NCBI GenBank assembly: GCA_037043015.1
Contig: CM073323.1
Location: 15,269,258-15,333,257, forward strand
Origin: Bryum argenteum
Lineage: Eukaryota > Streptophyta > Bryopsida > Bryales > Bryaceae
Direction of reading: 5' to 3'
Length of the DNA stretch: 64,000 bases
Positions 34,524 through 47,700 of the stretch are shown in pieces (position 1 is the first letter of the stretch; the number at the start of each line of letters is the position of its first letter). Position numbers and translations under genes: made by a program. The notes under the pieces were generated by a model. That model was given only the letters and a program-made list of their open reading frames with translations. It was not told the origin of the DNA and did no database searches.

Positions 34524-35264
34524 CCCTTAAACGCTCAAGCAAGCCCGAGGGGCTTGATTCCAACAGAATCTTCCCTGTAGCTCTCACTGTAATCAACTTT
34601 TCACTTATATTTTGATGTCAAACTGGTCACCTTTTGATGTATCACAATTTGTATGAGTGATTTTGTGCTTTGAAAGGATTATGTTAGGTAGGTTGGGGTG
34701 GTACATTACCTTGTAGGACGTTGCAAGCTCATCATTGATTGGTTCATTCACAATGCCCAAGTTCAAAAAGTGCACTATTCATGATGCCCAAGTCCAAAAG
34801 ATGTTGTGATCCAATTTTGGGCTGCCCGCGTGCTCAACAACCAGAACCGATGCGCCCGAGTTCAAGAACGCAGGGACGAGCCGAACGCCTACCACGACAG
34901 GTAGCTTCATTCGTCAGAATTTGGGGGGCCTCAACAGTGTTCTGCGTGATGGTCGAAGGCAAACCCAGGTGGCAGCATCGACCACCAGAGCGAAGCAGAT
35001 TCCAGTAACTTATTTTGCAGCGACTAGCTTAAGTTAGGCCTTGAGAGACTAGGTGGTAGTTTTGTAGGTCCAGGTAATATCAGGTATTCAAAACACAAAA
35101 AGTGCTACTCGCCGGCCTGCACCAGCAAGCCAGGTTTTGCAACGGTGTAATTTTCAATTTGCAATGGATCACACCATTTGACTCAAAAAAAAATAAAAAA
35201 AATAAAAAAAAAAATAAAAAAATTGGGCTGCCCATTTCAGACCCCAAGGGCGTTTAAGGGTTAA
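34520..35264 (+). mobile_element. TTAA-type element, subtype D, split by a retroposed insert
   Basis: Left TTAACCCTTAAACGC, right GCGTTTAAGGGTTAA. Without the insert at 34828-35222 it is ~340 bp and matches, in reverse, the 302-bp element at 56954-57255. Confidence 0.8.
34828..35222 (+). mobile_element. Retroposed, polyadenylated transcript copy
   Basis: The insert is bounded by an 11-bp direct repeat TTGGGCTGCCC (34817-34827 and 35223-35233), and ends in an A-rich tail of ~38 nt interrupted by single Ts (35185-35222). The first ~210 nt form one open frame, reading APEFKNAGTSRTPTTTGSF and on to KQIPVTYFAATSLS, with a stop at 35035-35037. About 150 nt of 3'-UTR-like sequence containing TGTAATTTTC follows. 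This fits a 5'-truncated retrocopy made by LINE machinery. The source gene is not recognised; an unfamiliar SINE is the alternative. Confidence 0.75.
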
Positions 35265-36049
35265 TGGTTTTAATATAAGAAGTTTAGAAGCATACTTTTT
35301 GAAAAAAGTATGGAGAAACTCTACAGCCTGCCAAGTGGTCCAACTTTATGAGGTGTGACCAAAGATAAATCGACCTCATTGAGGTGGGCCTCGACTTTAG
35401 GAGTTAAAATGATTAATTAACACGAATGCCATTCCCTTTTGAACTTTTCCTTTCGTGTGGCTCTTCACCGTGAGGGTGTGTTGACCAGGCCGTGTGGCTT
35501 TCTACTGTCTAAAAGTGCTTGCATATTTATTTGGTTGTCGTGCTTTAGTCCCTAAAGTTTGGAGGCTTTACACCCCCAAAACTGCCCCCATCCATGCTAC
35601 GTGGGATTTTTTGTTATGAGATGTGCTTCGAGGATTGTAACTGTAGAATTTAGTTCCTCACTTATACATGTCAATGTACATGTACACCAACTCTTAAACG
35701 TAAATTCCTCTTTTTTTATGAGATCATAATGATCGAAATTGAAAGGAAAAAAAGACATTACATGATTTCTTGTCACAAACAGATATATAGATAAGAACTC
35801 CAATCTTCAAATCGAAGATTGGCGTGAATACAACGTCTGTTCGTAATGTCTTTACCTCAATGGCCACACGACAAAGAAGTAATAGAACATAACTACTCAC
35901 CCCTTACAAGAATAGACCCTAAACTCTTGTCACAAACAAATATACATTTGACAATGCATTGCACTCAATACGTATTGTATAAAAACCTATTACTCCAAGT
36001 TTAGAGCAGTTTCCGCTATTAACTCGACACTTTCCAATTGCAGTTGTTC
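35265..36049. other. Non-coding, no gene seen
   Basis: A TTTAGGAGTTAA string at 35395-35406 may be another worn TTAA element end. Nothing else was recognised. Confidence 0.4.
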
Positions 36050-36938
36050 CTCCCCCGTGGCAGGTGTAGCTCCTTCGCATAATCTATTGCCCCTTCCGCC
36101 ATCATAGCATCTATCACTTCAAATAGCACTCAATCCAACCCTGAATTTTCGTCCAAAACACACGATGCTTCCACAAACATATGGTTGCCCTTTTCATCTA
36201 CGTGGTTGCCCTTTTCATCTACACGGCGAAATCTCACCCTCTATCGATTGAAGTAGAAACCCTCCTCCTCCGGGATCAATGCGTGCTCGGTGTTTGCCCA
36301 TTCAAAAGGTTCTTGTGAAGATGTTGTCATCGTTGAAAGCGGTAAATCCCCTTTAACCGGTTCTTGAGGTGCTCTATGAGTTCAACTATTATTAACAACT
36401 ACTACAATAATACCCTCCTTTTTTTGCCCACCTGACTTGCAGGTACCAACTAACTTGTATCAACTGATTGACTTGTAGGTACCAACTGACTTGCAGGTAC
36501 CAACTGACTTGCACGTACCAACTGACTTGCACGTACCAACTGACTTGCACGTACCGCATCATAAGTCTTGGAAGTCCTTCTGCCCGTCATCATTACCACT
36601 CATCGCTGCAATGCGTTTGTTGTTCTTGGTTGGTATCATCGTCTAGTGCTGCCGATTGTACAACCCTCTTCCATCTTCCGTCTTCCCTCTAGTGGCTCCA
36701 AAGGTTCTGAGTCTTAGCCAGAATAATCGGAACGATGTTCATCACTATCATCTTCATCGGTACTAATGAACATTTCTTCTTCTTCACATTCTTTATCAGT
36801 ATTTGTTTCATCTCCCTTTTCAATTTCATCTTCAGTACCCTCTATTTGTATTGTTGAAGGTCCTCCTATGTGTGCCAAATTTCGTGGTGATGATTGTCTG
36901 ATGGAGCCCTTGAATTGTTGTAGTAGAGTATTGTACAA
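36050..36938 (-). pseudogene. Decayed coding sequence of unknown kind
   Basis: On the minus strand 36938-36714 encodes 74 residues with an acidic run (STIQIEGTEDEIEKGDETN, ECEEEEMFISTDEDDSDE). Further on, 36340-36140 reads SSQEPFEWANTEHALIPEEE, GFYFNR, a stop, then RVRFRRVDEKGNHVDEKGNH and FVEASCVLDENSG. The VDEKGNH unit is duplicated. The style is protein-like but the frame is interrupted and an 18-bp minisatellite lies within it. No family is recognised. Confidence 0.35.
36430..36557. repeat. 18-bp minisatellite
   Basis: About seven tandem units of GTACCAACTGACTTGCAC with slight variants. Confidence 0.88.
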
Positions 36939-36989
36939 AATGTTGTCCAGGCCTAAAAGACTTGGATCTTTGAGTCTAAATAGACAATT

Positions 36990-37761
36990 TTCCTTGAAAT
37001 GTCATAAATGAGAATGTAAAGATCTCAAATAACTCAAAGATCTTGTAATAGACTTATTGTAAGCCATGTGCACCAAACTTTGAGTCATGCGGCCTCGTAA
37101 GTAGTGAGATCATAACACATTTATACGCAGAAAGACTACAGATATTTATCAATGTCACTTTGAACTGAAAACACTACCAACAAACCACTTGGATCAAATA
37201 AATCACCTACTACCAAGTCACCCACATCTTATGAAGACCCTTGCACCGAAAAAATTCATCAAAAAAACTCATTGGCTCACATAATAGCCTTGCATGGTGA
37301 AACCGCCCAAATGTTTATGAAGAAAAAATCATCTAGAACTAGATACATATCACTCTAGATAAATGTCATGTTTTCATGTTGAATTGAACTAAGCCTTCTA
37401 CCACAAAAAAACTAGGAACACATTGGAGTCCTTCTCCAACAATTAAAGTTGAAATCAAATAGTGAATGAATAAGATATAACTCCTTGAGAACCATGCAGT
37501 TCTTTATTTTTTTCCAATGTAAAAACATGATTGCAAATCTAGTAACAAAATAATTCTAGTAAAAAAACTGCCAACTTGATGTGGTAGAAAGATAAAGCAT
37601 TTACAATATCAAATACCAATTTCACAAGTAACTAATATATCTTAGCCTAAAACAAAACACTTTACTCCATCTACACAAGATATACATACAAGTGTGATAA
37701 AACTTGTAAAAGAATAAGAATTAAGATCTATGAGAAATGTATGCTTACAGGTAGTTCTACC
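36990..37761. mobile_element. TTAA subtype A remnant without clear ends
   Basis: CCAAACTTTGAGTCATGCGG (37072-37091) and the TGTCACTTTGAACTGAAAAC stretch match the interior of subtype A elements. Terminal sequences are too worn to place. Confidence 0.45.
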
Positions 37762-38278
37762 TTTACCCCTAATTATCCTTGAAGCCTGAAATGGGTTTGC
37801 GGGTTTAAGTGGCCTAGATGAAGGTGTTATAAGTAATATTTTTGTCTAATTTTTTATTGAGCGCTCCTTATCCTCTAAATGCGCTGAATGTGGAAAAACT
37901 ACATTTTGGATGGAAGAAGACAACTTTGAAGAGCCATAACTTCTTCATCCAATGTCTGTTTTGGATGAAATCACATAATTTTGGTTCCAAATCAAGTCTA
38001 GTTTGTGTGGTAAAAAGTTTAGACCCATAAAATAAAACATGGTCAAATTGCATGCATTCTAGAGACAAACTTTGGAAGTTATGACCTCTCAAATAGTAAA
38101 CATCCACCGGTTAGTTTTTGGATTAATAACTAAAAATATTATTAGGTGCAAGAATTTACAATTGGAAGTTTGAAAAAAGAAAAAAAGTTTGGTTCACACC
38201 CCGGGAGTGCATAGAGGTAGAAAAGCGCAGTTTTGAGGTTCTAAGCTCTCAAAAACACACATGGACAGTTAGGGTTAA
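37762..38278 (+). mobile_element. TTAA-type element, subtype E, ~517 bp
   Basis: Left TTTACCCCTAATTATCC, right GGACAGTTAGGGTTAA. The internal AGAAGTTATGG-type segment appears in reverse (CATAACTTCTTCATCC, 37939-37954). Near the right end GTTCTAAGCTCTCAAAAAC matches 62214-62232. The right-hand TTAA (38275-38278) is shared with the next element. Confidence 0.65.
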
Positions 38279-38927
38279 CTTTTAGACAACCACGGCGATC
38301 ACTTTGGCTTTTTGTTGTTCACGCAGCCTAGATAACATAAATAAAATCAATAATATTGCCAAAAAAACTTAATGAGTGATTCCTATACTACAAAGTGTAT
38401 GTGGGAAAATTGCAAACTCAAACTCCACTTTTGAGTTTCATTAATGCAAATTTTAGTTTTCAGCCTTGGGCAAGCAAAAAAAAACTTTTGAATTTTTACT
38501 TTTTTGAAGATTCTTTTTGGGGAATCTTTGTCTGATTCTTCTTGTACTAAAATTTCTAAGTAACAGAAGTTGAAAAAGTACTTGTTTCCAAATTTACCGC
38601 ATATCTACATTTTTTTTTAAAATTTCTTTTCAACGAAAATTGAAATTTAGGAAATGTTGGATTTGTTTTGCTTCAAATTCAGAAACTCATGAATGTACCT
38701 ACTGACCGTTCTTTTTTCCATAAAGTATATACAATAAACGTGATGCATGTTCATACAATACCTCTGATGGTAATTCCCTTCAAGATAATGCGGTTCAAAG
38801 TTGAAGAAGTTTCAAATAATGTCTCATACTTCAAAGTTTACAAGATGGTATGAAATTACAGTTATCGAATTTGGAATGAAATTACACTTATCAAGTTTGG
38901 AACTCCCAAAACACCACGGTCGGTTAA
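38275..38927 (+). mobile_element. TTAA-type element, subtype E, ~653 bp
   Basis: Left TTAACTTTTAGACAACC, right CCACGGTCGGTTAA. Internal CTACAAAGTGTATGTGGG (38389-38406) matches 61792-61807. It shares TTAA with both neighbours. Confidence 0.65.
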
Positions 38928-39858
38928 CCCCTAAAAATCCAGGGGTTTCCTCGACCTCCAGAACCAAAAACTGCCATTTTTCACCTTCGTTGGGAGATGG
39001 GGAAATGGAGAAACTTTTTTTTCTGGTTTTAGACTTTGAACCGTAAGATCTTGTACCTAACTTGTATACAAAGGACTGGTCAAAATTTCAACCGTTGGAT
39101 GTTTTTCATTTGTGAGATCATAACAATCAAAGTTTGACCAACACTTTTTTTTTGCCACTGCGTGAGAGGCATTGTCTAAATGGTGCCAAGGGCAACTTGA
39201 TGATTGTTATTCCAAATATTTTTCCCTCATTTTTTTTCATGTAGGTATTCAAGTTGGTTATGCTCATGCAAAATTTTAGAGACCAATTCCACTTTTTGAC
39301 CTTAATGTAAAATATTTTATGAAAGAAGGTCTAAAAACAACCATATAGTAAAACAAGCACCACGTATGATATATTTAGTTTGAGAAAAATCTCGACGGTG
39401 AGAAGCTGCATTTATGATAATGTGAATTTTGAAAAAAAAAATCTTGGAAGAAATCCAAAATCTCGAATTTTGGCAATTTTTGAAAGAAAAAATTGTAAAA
39501 TTACTAGAAATTGTGAAGATTGTTTTTGAAAGTTTTGGAGGCTGCCCTTGTAAAATTGGTAAACTTTTTGACTTCGGACACATTGGAATTTGAATAGTAA
39601 TTTGGTAATGAACATATTTCTAAAAAAAAAAAATTAAAAAAAATTATTTTAAACTGCCCGATTTGGACTTGAAACCTAAAATTTCTAGATGAAGGTTATA
39701 AAATTAAAATTTGACTTTGAAAATTTTACCACATACACATTACTGCATGTGGAGCACCCAATAAAAATCTTAGACAAAAATATCAGTTTAAATGCTTAAA
39801 ATGAGCTGCCCGAAATCTCAGAAAACCGAATCGGCTTTCCTGGATTTTTAGGGGTTAA
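38924..39858 (+). mobile_element. TTAA-type element, ~935 bp
   Basis: Left TTAACCCCTAAAAATCC, right GGATTTTTAGGGGTTAA, a perfect 17-nt inverted pair. The interior matches 40827-41710 (direct) and 41711-48790 (inverted). Confidence 0.88.
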
Positions 39859-40383
39859 GGGTTAATTCCATATTACCTTAATGTCATAAAATTCCTTCTG
39901 ACAATATTGACAAATACAACCGCCAAGTAAACAAATGAACGTCTAAAAATTATGATAGGAGCCCATATGGCTAGTTTGGTCACTGCATTCGTATTGCCTA
40001 CAACAACCATGAAAATAGAATGTTGTTAATCAAGAAACCATCTTACTTTTTGAGCCGTGTTCTTGATTTGTACTTGGACACACAAAGAGACAAATCACAA
40101 CCTATATAATAAAATATTTGGTTAGTAGTTTAATGGCTACTGGTTACTACTTGTGGTTAGAGTGTCCACCCTGAGAGGGGTTAGTAGTCCTACGTCATTG
40201 TTATTTTGTTTCCTGGGCATATCATCAAGGGTAGGTCGAACGGGCATATTATTCACGCCAACCCTACATGAGTCTGGTGTTCTTATTTACTTGGACACAC
40301 AAAGAGGTTTTGCTAAAGGTTTGAGGGTTTCAATGACAGTAACTTTTAATATCACAAGCAAGAATGATGAACTTCTTGATTGA
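39859..40383. other. Non-coding; possible SINE piece
   Basis: GTGGTTAGAGTGTCCACC near 40153 and ATTCACGCCAACCCTAC near 40250 recall SINE-like words also seen at 59930-60035 (TTCATTCACGCCGGCCCC). The match is too weak to place ends. Confidence 0.3.
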
Positions 40384-40650
40384 TTAATCCCTAAAGATCC
40401 TTAGTGCAAAATTGCGTAAAATTAACAAAAAGAACCTCCTTCTACTTCAAAACCAAAATAATTCAATCTAAGCACTATTTGATATATTCAACCAAGAGTC
40501 TTAAAGCTAAGTTGACATACTACTTGCATACCAAATTAGATAATTGATCCTTCTCCATTTGTGAGTTTATAACGGTCAAAGTTGGTTGAATTTTGATCAT
40601 GGGAGAACCCTCAAAATTCATTTCAAGATTTAATAATATTTAGGGGTTAA
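40384..40650 (+). mobile_element. TTAA-type element, subtype C, 267 bp
   Basis: Left TTAATCCCTAAAGATCC, right TATTTAGGGGTTAA. The interior CCTCCTTCTACTTCAAAACC matches 25734-26001 in the same orientation. Confidence 0.82.
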
Positions 40651-40826
40651 CGTAAAGACTGCACAAAAGAAAGAACCAAACAAAAATTATTATGTCTACT
40701 TGGCAAATAAGAGTTGCTTTACATTGATGTGAAGAAGGTCATCAATTGTACAAGAAATCTTGTTCGAGACACAATTGTTTGAAGTAATGAATGATTAATC
40801 GGTGAATATGTAAGACAATAAAATAC

Positions 40827-41710
40827 TTAACCCCAGAAGCCCAAGCGTTTTTTGAACCTCCAATTAAAATTAAAAAATGCGATTTCACCACCTTGTTCAA
40901 ATTCAAGTATGGTTTTAATATTTTTTATTTATTTTTATTTTCAATTGTAGAATCTCAAACTAACTACTATCACAAAAACAAAGTATATCATTGTCATTAG
41001 ATTTGCAGTGTTTATAAGATCAAAACATTCAAAGGTCATGCCGAACTATTTTTTGTGCATTGTCCAAGAGACATAGTCTACTTTGTGCAAAAGGAAACTT
41101 GATGATTCTTACCTCCAATATTTTACACGTCTTTTCTATGTAGATAACCAGTTGATAACCCCAATTAGAAATTCATTATGCTTTTTGAAACTTTATGCAA
41201 ATTATTTTCAAGAACAAAGTTAAAAAAACGATAATTCAATAAAACATGCATTACCTTAATTGTATTCGGTTTACAGAAAAGTGAACAGCCCGTAGGTGCC
41301 TTCACAATTTATTTTTTATTTTATATCTTTTTAGAATAAATTCGGAAATCTGAAATCTTAATAAAAATTGAAAGAAAGAATGGAATACTACTAAAGACGG
41401 TTTGTTTTGTATTTATAATTTTTGGAGGTTGCTCTTGTAAAATTGGTGAAAGTTTTAACTTGGGTAACTTGGAAAATTTTGTGGTGATTTGGTTATGAGC
41501 ATTAATATCTTAATTTTTATATATAGTAAAAGAGTAAAATTGAATTTCCTTTTTTGGCTCAAAACGATTGTTCTAGAAGATTCAAAAACCACAACTTTTC
41601 TTTGGAGGTGTACATGATTTTTTGACCATGTACAACTTGTATATATTGCCACACTTATACCGAATTGTATCCCAAAATTAGGTAGCCCAAAAATTGCAAA
41701 AAAGGTCCTG
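40827..41710 (+). mobile_element. TTAA-type element, worn right end
   Basis: Left TTAACCCCAGAAGCCC. The interior follows 38924-39858, including TTGGAGGTTGCTCTTGTAAA (41424-41443). The right end is eroded where the next, inverted element begins. Confidence 0.55.
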
Positions 41711-44700
41711 ACCACAAAACCCGCAATGGGTTTTTGCAATTTTGGGCACCCTAAATGAAGGGGTTAGAAGTAATATTCTTGCCTAGTATTTTTACAAGGT
41801 GCTCTTTATACTGCAAAGTATATGTGGAAAAATTTGCGAAATCAATTTTAAAACCTTCATTTAGAGATTTTAAGTTTCAACTTCAAAAAAGGTAGTGTGA
41901 AGTTAGACCTCTTTTGAATTTTTGTAAAGAGGTGTCAGGAATCGGTCAGGTTCATGCGGGCAATCCGCTTCTACCTTCGAATCTCATGCGTTTATCCATG
42001 CAAAATCACAATTCATGAATATATGGTATCTCAAAAGATAATGCCATGTATTTACTTATGCAAAAAGTAATTTGTGATGTCAAGTCAGAAGGTGTGATTA
42101 CGTGAACATCGTTATATTGATAAAATGTCGAGTGAGGGACAAGCTCCCCTTACTGAGCTTATAAGCATGATAAAGATGTATCCGTTTGGAACTGACTTAA
42201 CTGCTCATTCGTAATAACTACTTACTATCTCCTCTTCCCTTCTTAGGTTGTTTCTTGTAATCCAGTCCCGTTGATACGACGAAGTCGTAACATTATCCCC
42301 CCTCCAGGTTCGAGTATCTGTTTTGAAATTTTTTGCTTGTCTTGGTCCTGGTGCCGTACGATGAAGTCGATGGAAACGTCGGACCGCATCTTGAGCATTG
42401 AGCAAGTTACTAGCAGGTTCCCATGAATTCTCCTCATGACCATATCCTTCCCACCGCACCAGGTACCGGAGTGTTCTCCAGCGTCCCTTTAGTCGGGAGT
42501 CGAGCACGGAATGCACCTCGGTGTCCCACTCCGGATGACCTTCAAGGGTGATCGTTGGTGGTGGTGGTATTCGTTGATGGCCAGGGATGGTATCCTGACG
42601 ATAAGGTTCAAGCAGGGATATGTGAAAAACATCGTGAATATGCAATTGCTTGGGCAATTTCAATCGATACACTAGGTCTGAGAGTTTTGATATAACCGAG
42701 AAAGGGCCCAAAAATTAAGGAGCCAATTTCTTAGAACGTGAGTCCGTTGCTATGTTGTCATGACGAAGCAAAATTTTGTCTCCAATTTGTAGAGTAGGCT
42801 GTTTGTAAACATTCCGAACATAATTCCTCTTAGCTTGCTCTCCAGCAAGCTTTATCATTGTTTTGATTTCTTCATGTACTTCTTGCAAGTATTGAGTTCT
42901 ATCCTCGGTTGCTTGAACCTTCGCATCCGTAGGGGTTGTGAATGATAATTGAATCCTATCCTCGGTTGCTTGAACCTTCGAATCCGTAGGGGTTGTGAAT
43001 GATAATGAGGAATGATAATCGTAAGTTGCATAAAAAGGAGAAAAACATGTTGCAAAGTGAAGGGAATTATTATACGCAAATTCAGAAAGTGGTAATAAAT
43101 CTGACCAACTGTCTTGACGCTTTGATGCAAACATCCGTAATATTTGTTCCAATGTCTAGTTGACCCTCTCCGTTTGACCATCAGATTGTGGATGGAAAGC
43201 TATACTTGTAGCACGTTGAATGTGTAGGAGGTCACAAAGCCGGCTCATAAACTTGGAAACAAAAACGGGGCCACGGTCCAATATTATTTTGTTAGGGACA
43301 CCATGGTGTTTCTAGATATAGTGAAGGTACAAGGTAGCAACCCCTTGAGCATCAATACTTTCGTTAGTTGGAATGAAATGGGCTAATTTGGTGTTTTTAT
43401 CAACAACCACCATAATGGAATCAAAACTACCGCTTTTTGGTAATTTTACAATAAAGTCAGTCGTGACTTTTTGCCAAGGTGCTTTAGCTGCTATAATTGG
43501 TTGTAATAATCCATATCTTCCATGGCGTGGAGGTTTTGATCGTTCACATAAATCACAGCCGGTAACGTAACGATGTACATATCTGCGTAAGTAGTAGGCC
43601 AATAAAAAGTTCGTGCAACCAAATTGAGGGTTTTTGCTCGCTCCAAATGTCCTGCAGTTGGAGCCTCATGGCGAGAGCGCATTATTTGACGACGTAATTC
43701 CTCATCATCTGGTACAACTATAATATCCCGAAAGCGCAAAATTCCATCACTGAAATCATAGTGAGCAAATTGTTGTCGAAGATCTGATATGCTTTGATGA
43801 GAGCCATTCCAAATAATGCTAATATAATCCAAATGTCGTCCCAGATAGGCTCAGTTGATTCTATAACAGATAAGCGTAATAATGGCCTTGGAATCTCGTC
43901 GAGGTCATCATTGAGGTTTGTTCGTCGTAAGAGCATATCTGCTGGTCCATTGAGTGAACCCAGTCTGTGTTCAATTTCAAAATTAAAGCTTGATTAGAAT
44001 TCAGACCATCAAGCCTGTCGTCGATTGAGTTGTTTAGTAGTTAAAAAATATTATGAATTTTTATGATCTGATATTACTTCAATTGTATGAGGTCAGTCTT
44101 CAAGATATACTCTCCAATGCTGAAAAGCTAGGACAATGCTGAGTAATTCTTTATCATATATGTCATAATTTTGTTCGGATGAAGACATTTTTGAGCTTTG
44201 ATATGCGCAAGGATGTAAATATCCATTTTCCCCATATTGAGATAAAATACCCCTAGTTGCCTTGTCAGATGCGTCAACTTCAACCACAAAAGGTTGATCA
44301 AAATTTGGGTGCACCAAGATTGGAGCTTGGGCAAATCGAGATCGAAGATCTTCAAATGCTTTTTGTGTCAAAGGAGTCCATAAAAATTGTTGATTTTTCC
44401 TTGTTAACTATGTGAGAGGAAGGGTAATTTTTGAATAATCAATAATAAAGCAACGATAAAAATTTGAAAACCCAAGCAAAGCTTGAACTTCTTTAACTGT
44501 CTTTGGAATTGGCCATTCTTGAATTGCTTGCACTTTATCTTTATCCTTTGTCGGAGACTACCATGCCTAAAAATTTGACAAATGTTCGATGAAACTTACA
44601 TTTGGATTCTTTAGCATATAAACCATGTCTTTGCAATTGTTGGAGGACCTTGCAAACCACTAAACACTAAACGGTGATCCTCCAAAGTCTTTGAAAATAT

Positions 44701-47700
44701 TAATATATCATCCAAATAGACTTGACTCATATGTCTAATAGGTCATGAAAAATACATTGCATGTGAGCTTGGGATTGGGCAGGAGCGTTAGTTAAACCAA
44801 AAGGCATTACGAGATATTTAAATAAACCATATCCAGTTTTGAAAGTTGTTTTAAACTCATGTACTCGTGCCATTCTTACACGGTGATGAGCTTGCCTGAC
44901 GTCCAACTTTGAGAAAATTTTAGCCCCCACCAATCGATCAGTTAATTCAAGGATTAGTGGGAGTGGATAATGATTCCTTATTGTTACTCGATTTAAATTC
45001 CTGTAATCCACACACACGCGTATGGATCCATCTTTTTTTTTTTTTTGACAAAAACGATTGGGGCTGAAACTGGGGAGTTGGATCGCCGAATCTACCCCTT
45101 TCCCAAATTCTTTTCCAAATGACGTCACATCTCCTCCAATTCAATAGGAGACATGGGTCGCAATCCAGTATTGCGCACTTCTTCTCCCTACTTAAACCTG
45201 ATTTTCATATCTGACGGGCCATGATCTAGAAGTTCGTTGGATGCTTGCTCGTTGAAAGCTCCTCGAATATTCGTCTAGAATTTGTAGAGCAACTAATTCC
45301 TTGTTTTCTTGTACTTCAAGTACATTCGATATATTTCCAAGGAGAAAGTTTCTTGTGTCGATAACTGAAAAGCAGCTGCCGAGACTATGGCATGCTTCGG
45401 CGTCGGTAACCCAGTTGATACGGTGCCTTTCACTGCACTATTCAACCTCTTTCGTGGCAAGGGATAATCCCCACGGCGAGTGAACAAAACTTTTACGTCA
45501 CCATTCAATTGTGGCGAGCCTTTTAATGGTGGAATTCGATCTTTCCCTATAACAAGGGCCAAGGCACATGAGCTTCCCTCCCTTATGTGATCGTCAACTT
45601 GGTTGTGATCTTCAATGCATGCTCCTGGTTTCAGGGGTATCTTCAAGCACCTAGCCTGACAATATTTAGAATCAAATATTACCTCATTTCGTGACCACCG
45701 GATGGTAGGATCATCTGGACTCAACCATGGTGTTCCAAGGATACAAGCGTAGCGTCCTGTATTGGTTATAGCGGCTTTCAATCTTTCTTTGTGATTTCCC
45801 ACTTGTAGATTGACTGTAACTTCATGGGTAATAAGCCCCGAATTGATTGCTCGACCATCAATTAATCAAACCTCTCGTGATATCAATCTGGATCTCACCT
45901 CCGCGTTGCACTTTTGGACGAATGCTGGATGCATGAATATCCCAGTTGCTCCGGAATCAATGAGTGTACTTGCTTCCAATCCATTGATTTTTGCTTTAAG
46001 TGTTAAGTGAGCCTCAGGGTCTATCATAGCCCTCAAGTAAATAGGAGCCTTAGACTTTTTTCATGTGACAATTGATTGAATTCCTTTCTCTTTTGAAGAT
46101 TGGGATGGATATTGGATTTTCTTACATTTTTGGAAATGCCAAGAAAATGTTGCGTACCCATCTCTGAGCTTCTTCTTTGCAATCGTTGTCTCGAATGTGC
46201 CCGGGTACTGAGGTGAAGGCCTCAATCCTGGGGTATTCCTTTTCTTGATTTCCTCCTCTTCATGATCCATCACTGCAAGGGATAATGGCTTGCTCGGACT
46301 TCTTGGACACTGAGTTCGAATATGGCCAAGTTGACGACACCCCAGCATCTTCCTTGCCGCTAGTACTCCTATCGTTCAGCGGATGTTTTGGCCATTGTTG
46401 TAGTTCCTCAAGTTACATCCAACTCCATTGGAACTGGTCCGGAAGCACTGGAATTTGTTGGCAACCGGCCCACCCGATCTCGTGTGGGAGCAAATGATGA
46501 CAAGGAAGGTCGTCGACTTTGGCGTCAAGACCACAATCTCTCGTCGATCCTTGACGCCATTGCCATCCATTCATATAATCGAAGTGGTTGCGTTTCTGCG
46601 GTTGCAATGGAGTCCAAGATCTCATCTTTCAACCCTCCTCAAAACCGAGCCACTAAACTCGCCTCGTTCCAATCAACTTGCGCAGCATGCTCATTAAATG
46701 ATGAGATGTATGAAGCCACTGCTCCAGTCTGGCGAATCCTTCCTAGTTGGTCGTTGGCATTGCTCCGCGTGATCCATATCTCTATACACGGTAATCACTG
46801 CTTCTCAATATTCATCATAATTGTTTAATAATCGATGAGGACGTCCATCATCGAGAGCTTGAAGAAGCGGCATGCCCGCCCAATTCTGCGATGTCCCGCT
46901 CATATAGGAGAGAGCATACGCAATCTTGTCTTCATTCGAGGCATACGAGTGTGGTTTGCTACGAAAAACCAACCGAAGCTGTGCAAACCACTTGTACACC
47001 TGCCCACCCTTCTTTCCTGAAAACTTTTTGGCGTTGCAACCTTCAATTCTTGGCGATCGTATCCATAACTTTCTCCTCCTACTAGTGTTTGAGTGTCCAT
47101 CTCGGCGGTTCTTCTCGCATCTGATAGAGAAGCGGGTTATTGGAGGTATCACCACTCGTTCAAAAAGCTGCTGCAATATATGCAGAATAGCAGTAGAATA
47201 GCAGTTTGAAGAATAGATTGAATCTGTTGTTGAATGAACTCAGTAAATTTTGAACCCAACCCTTCCATCGTCGGGAACCCTCCGACCGCAACATTCTCCT
47301 CACGCTCCATATTGGTTTTGATTCCAAACCTTGCTAAATTAGTGCTAAGACTTTTGCTTGCTTGCTACGAGTGGTAGCACCAGTTGAAAATAGTTTCGGA
47401 GGAAATTTCGATGAAAGTTGAGGAACCCCATAAAAGCTCGTATCTCCTTTACTATTGTGAAATTGTACTCTTCAAACACCTTTGCCATGCAGGCTCCCTC
47501 CTCATTCCACCTCAACAAAAGCGCAACTTTGGGTATCATGGCTTGTTCTTTATCTGTGTGTAGCACCTTGATGGCCAATAGTCCATGGTGTCTCCAAATC
47601 GAAAGAAGTAGTGCTATGGCTGGAATTGCAAGTGTCACAAAATCTCATCATCAATAGGATCACCATGTCATGCCTAACAGTCCGGATTGCGGAGTGGGGA

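Noticed and set aside
45301-47201. Plus-strand coding frames across the retrotransposon
   Set aside because: They are antisense shadows of the minus-strand element.
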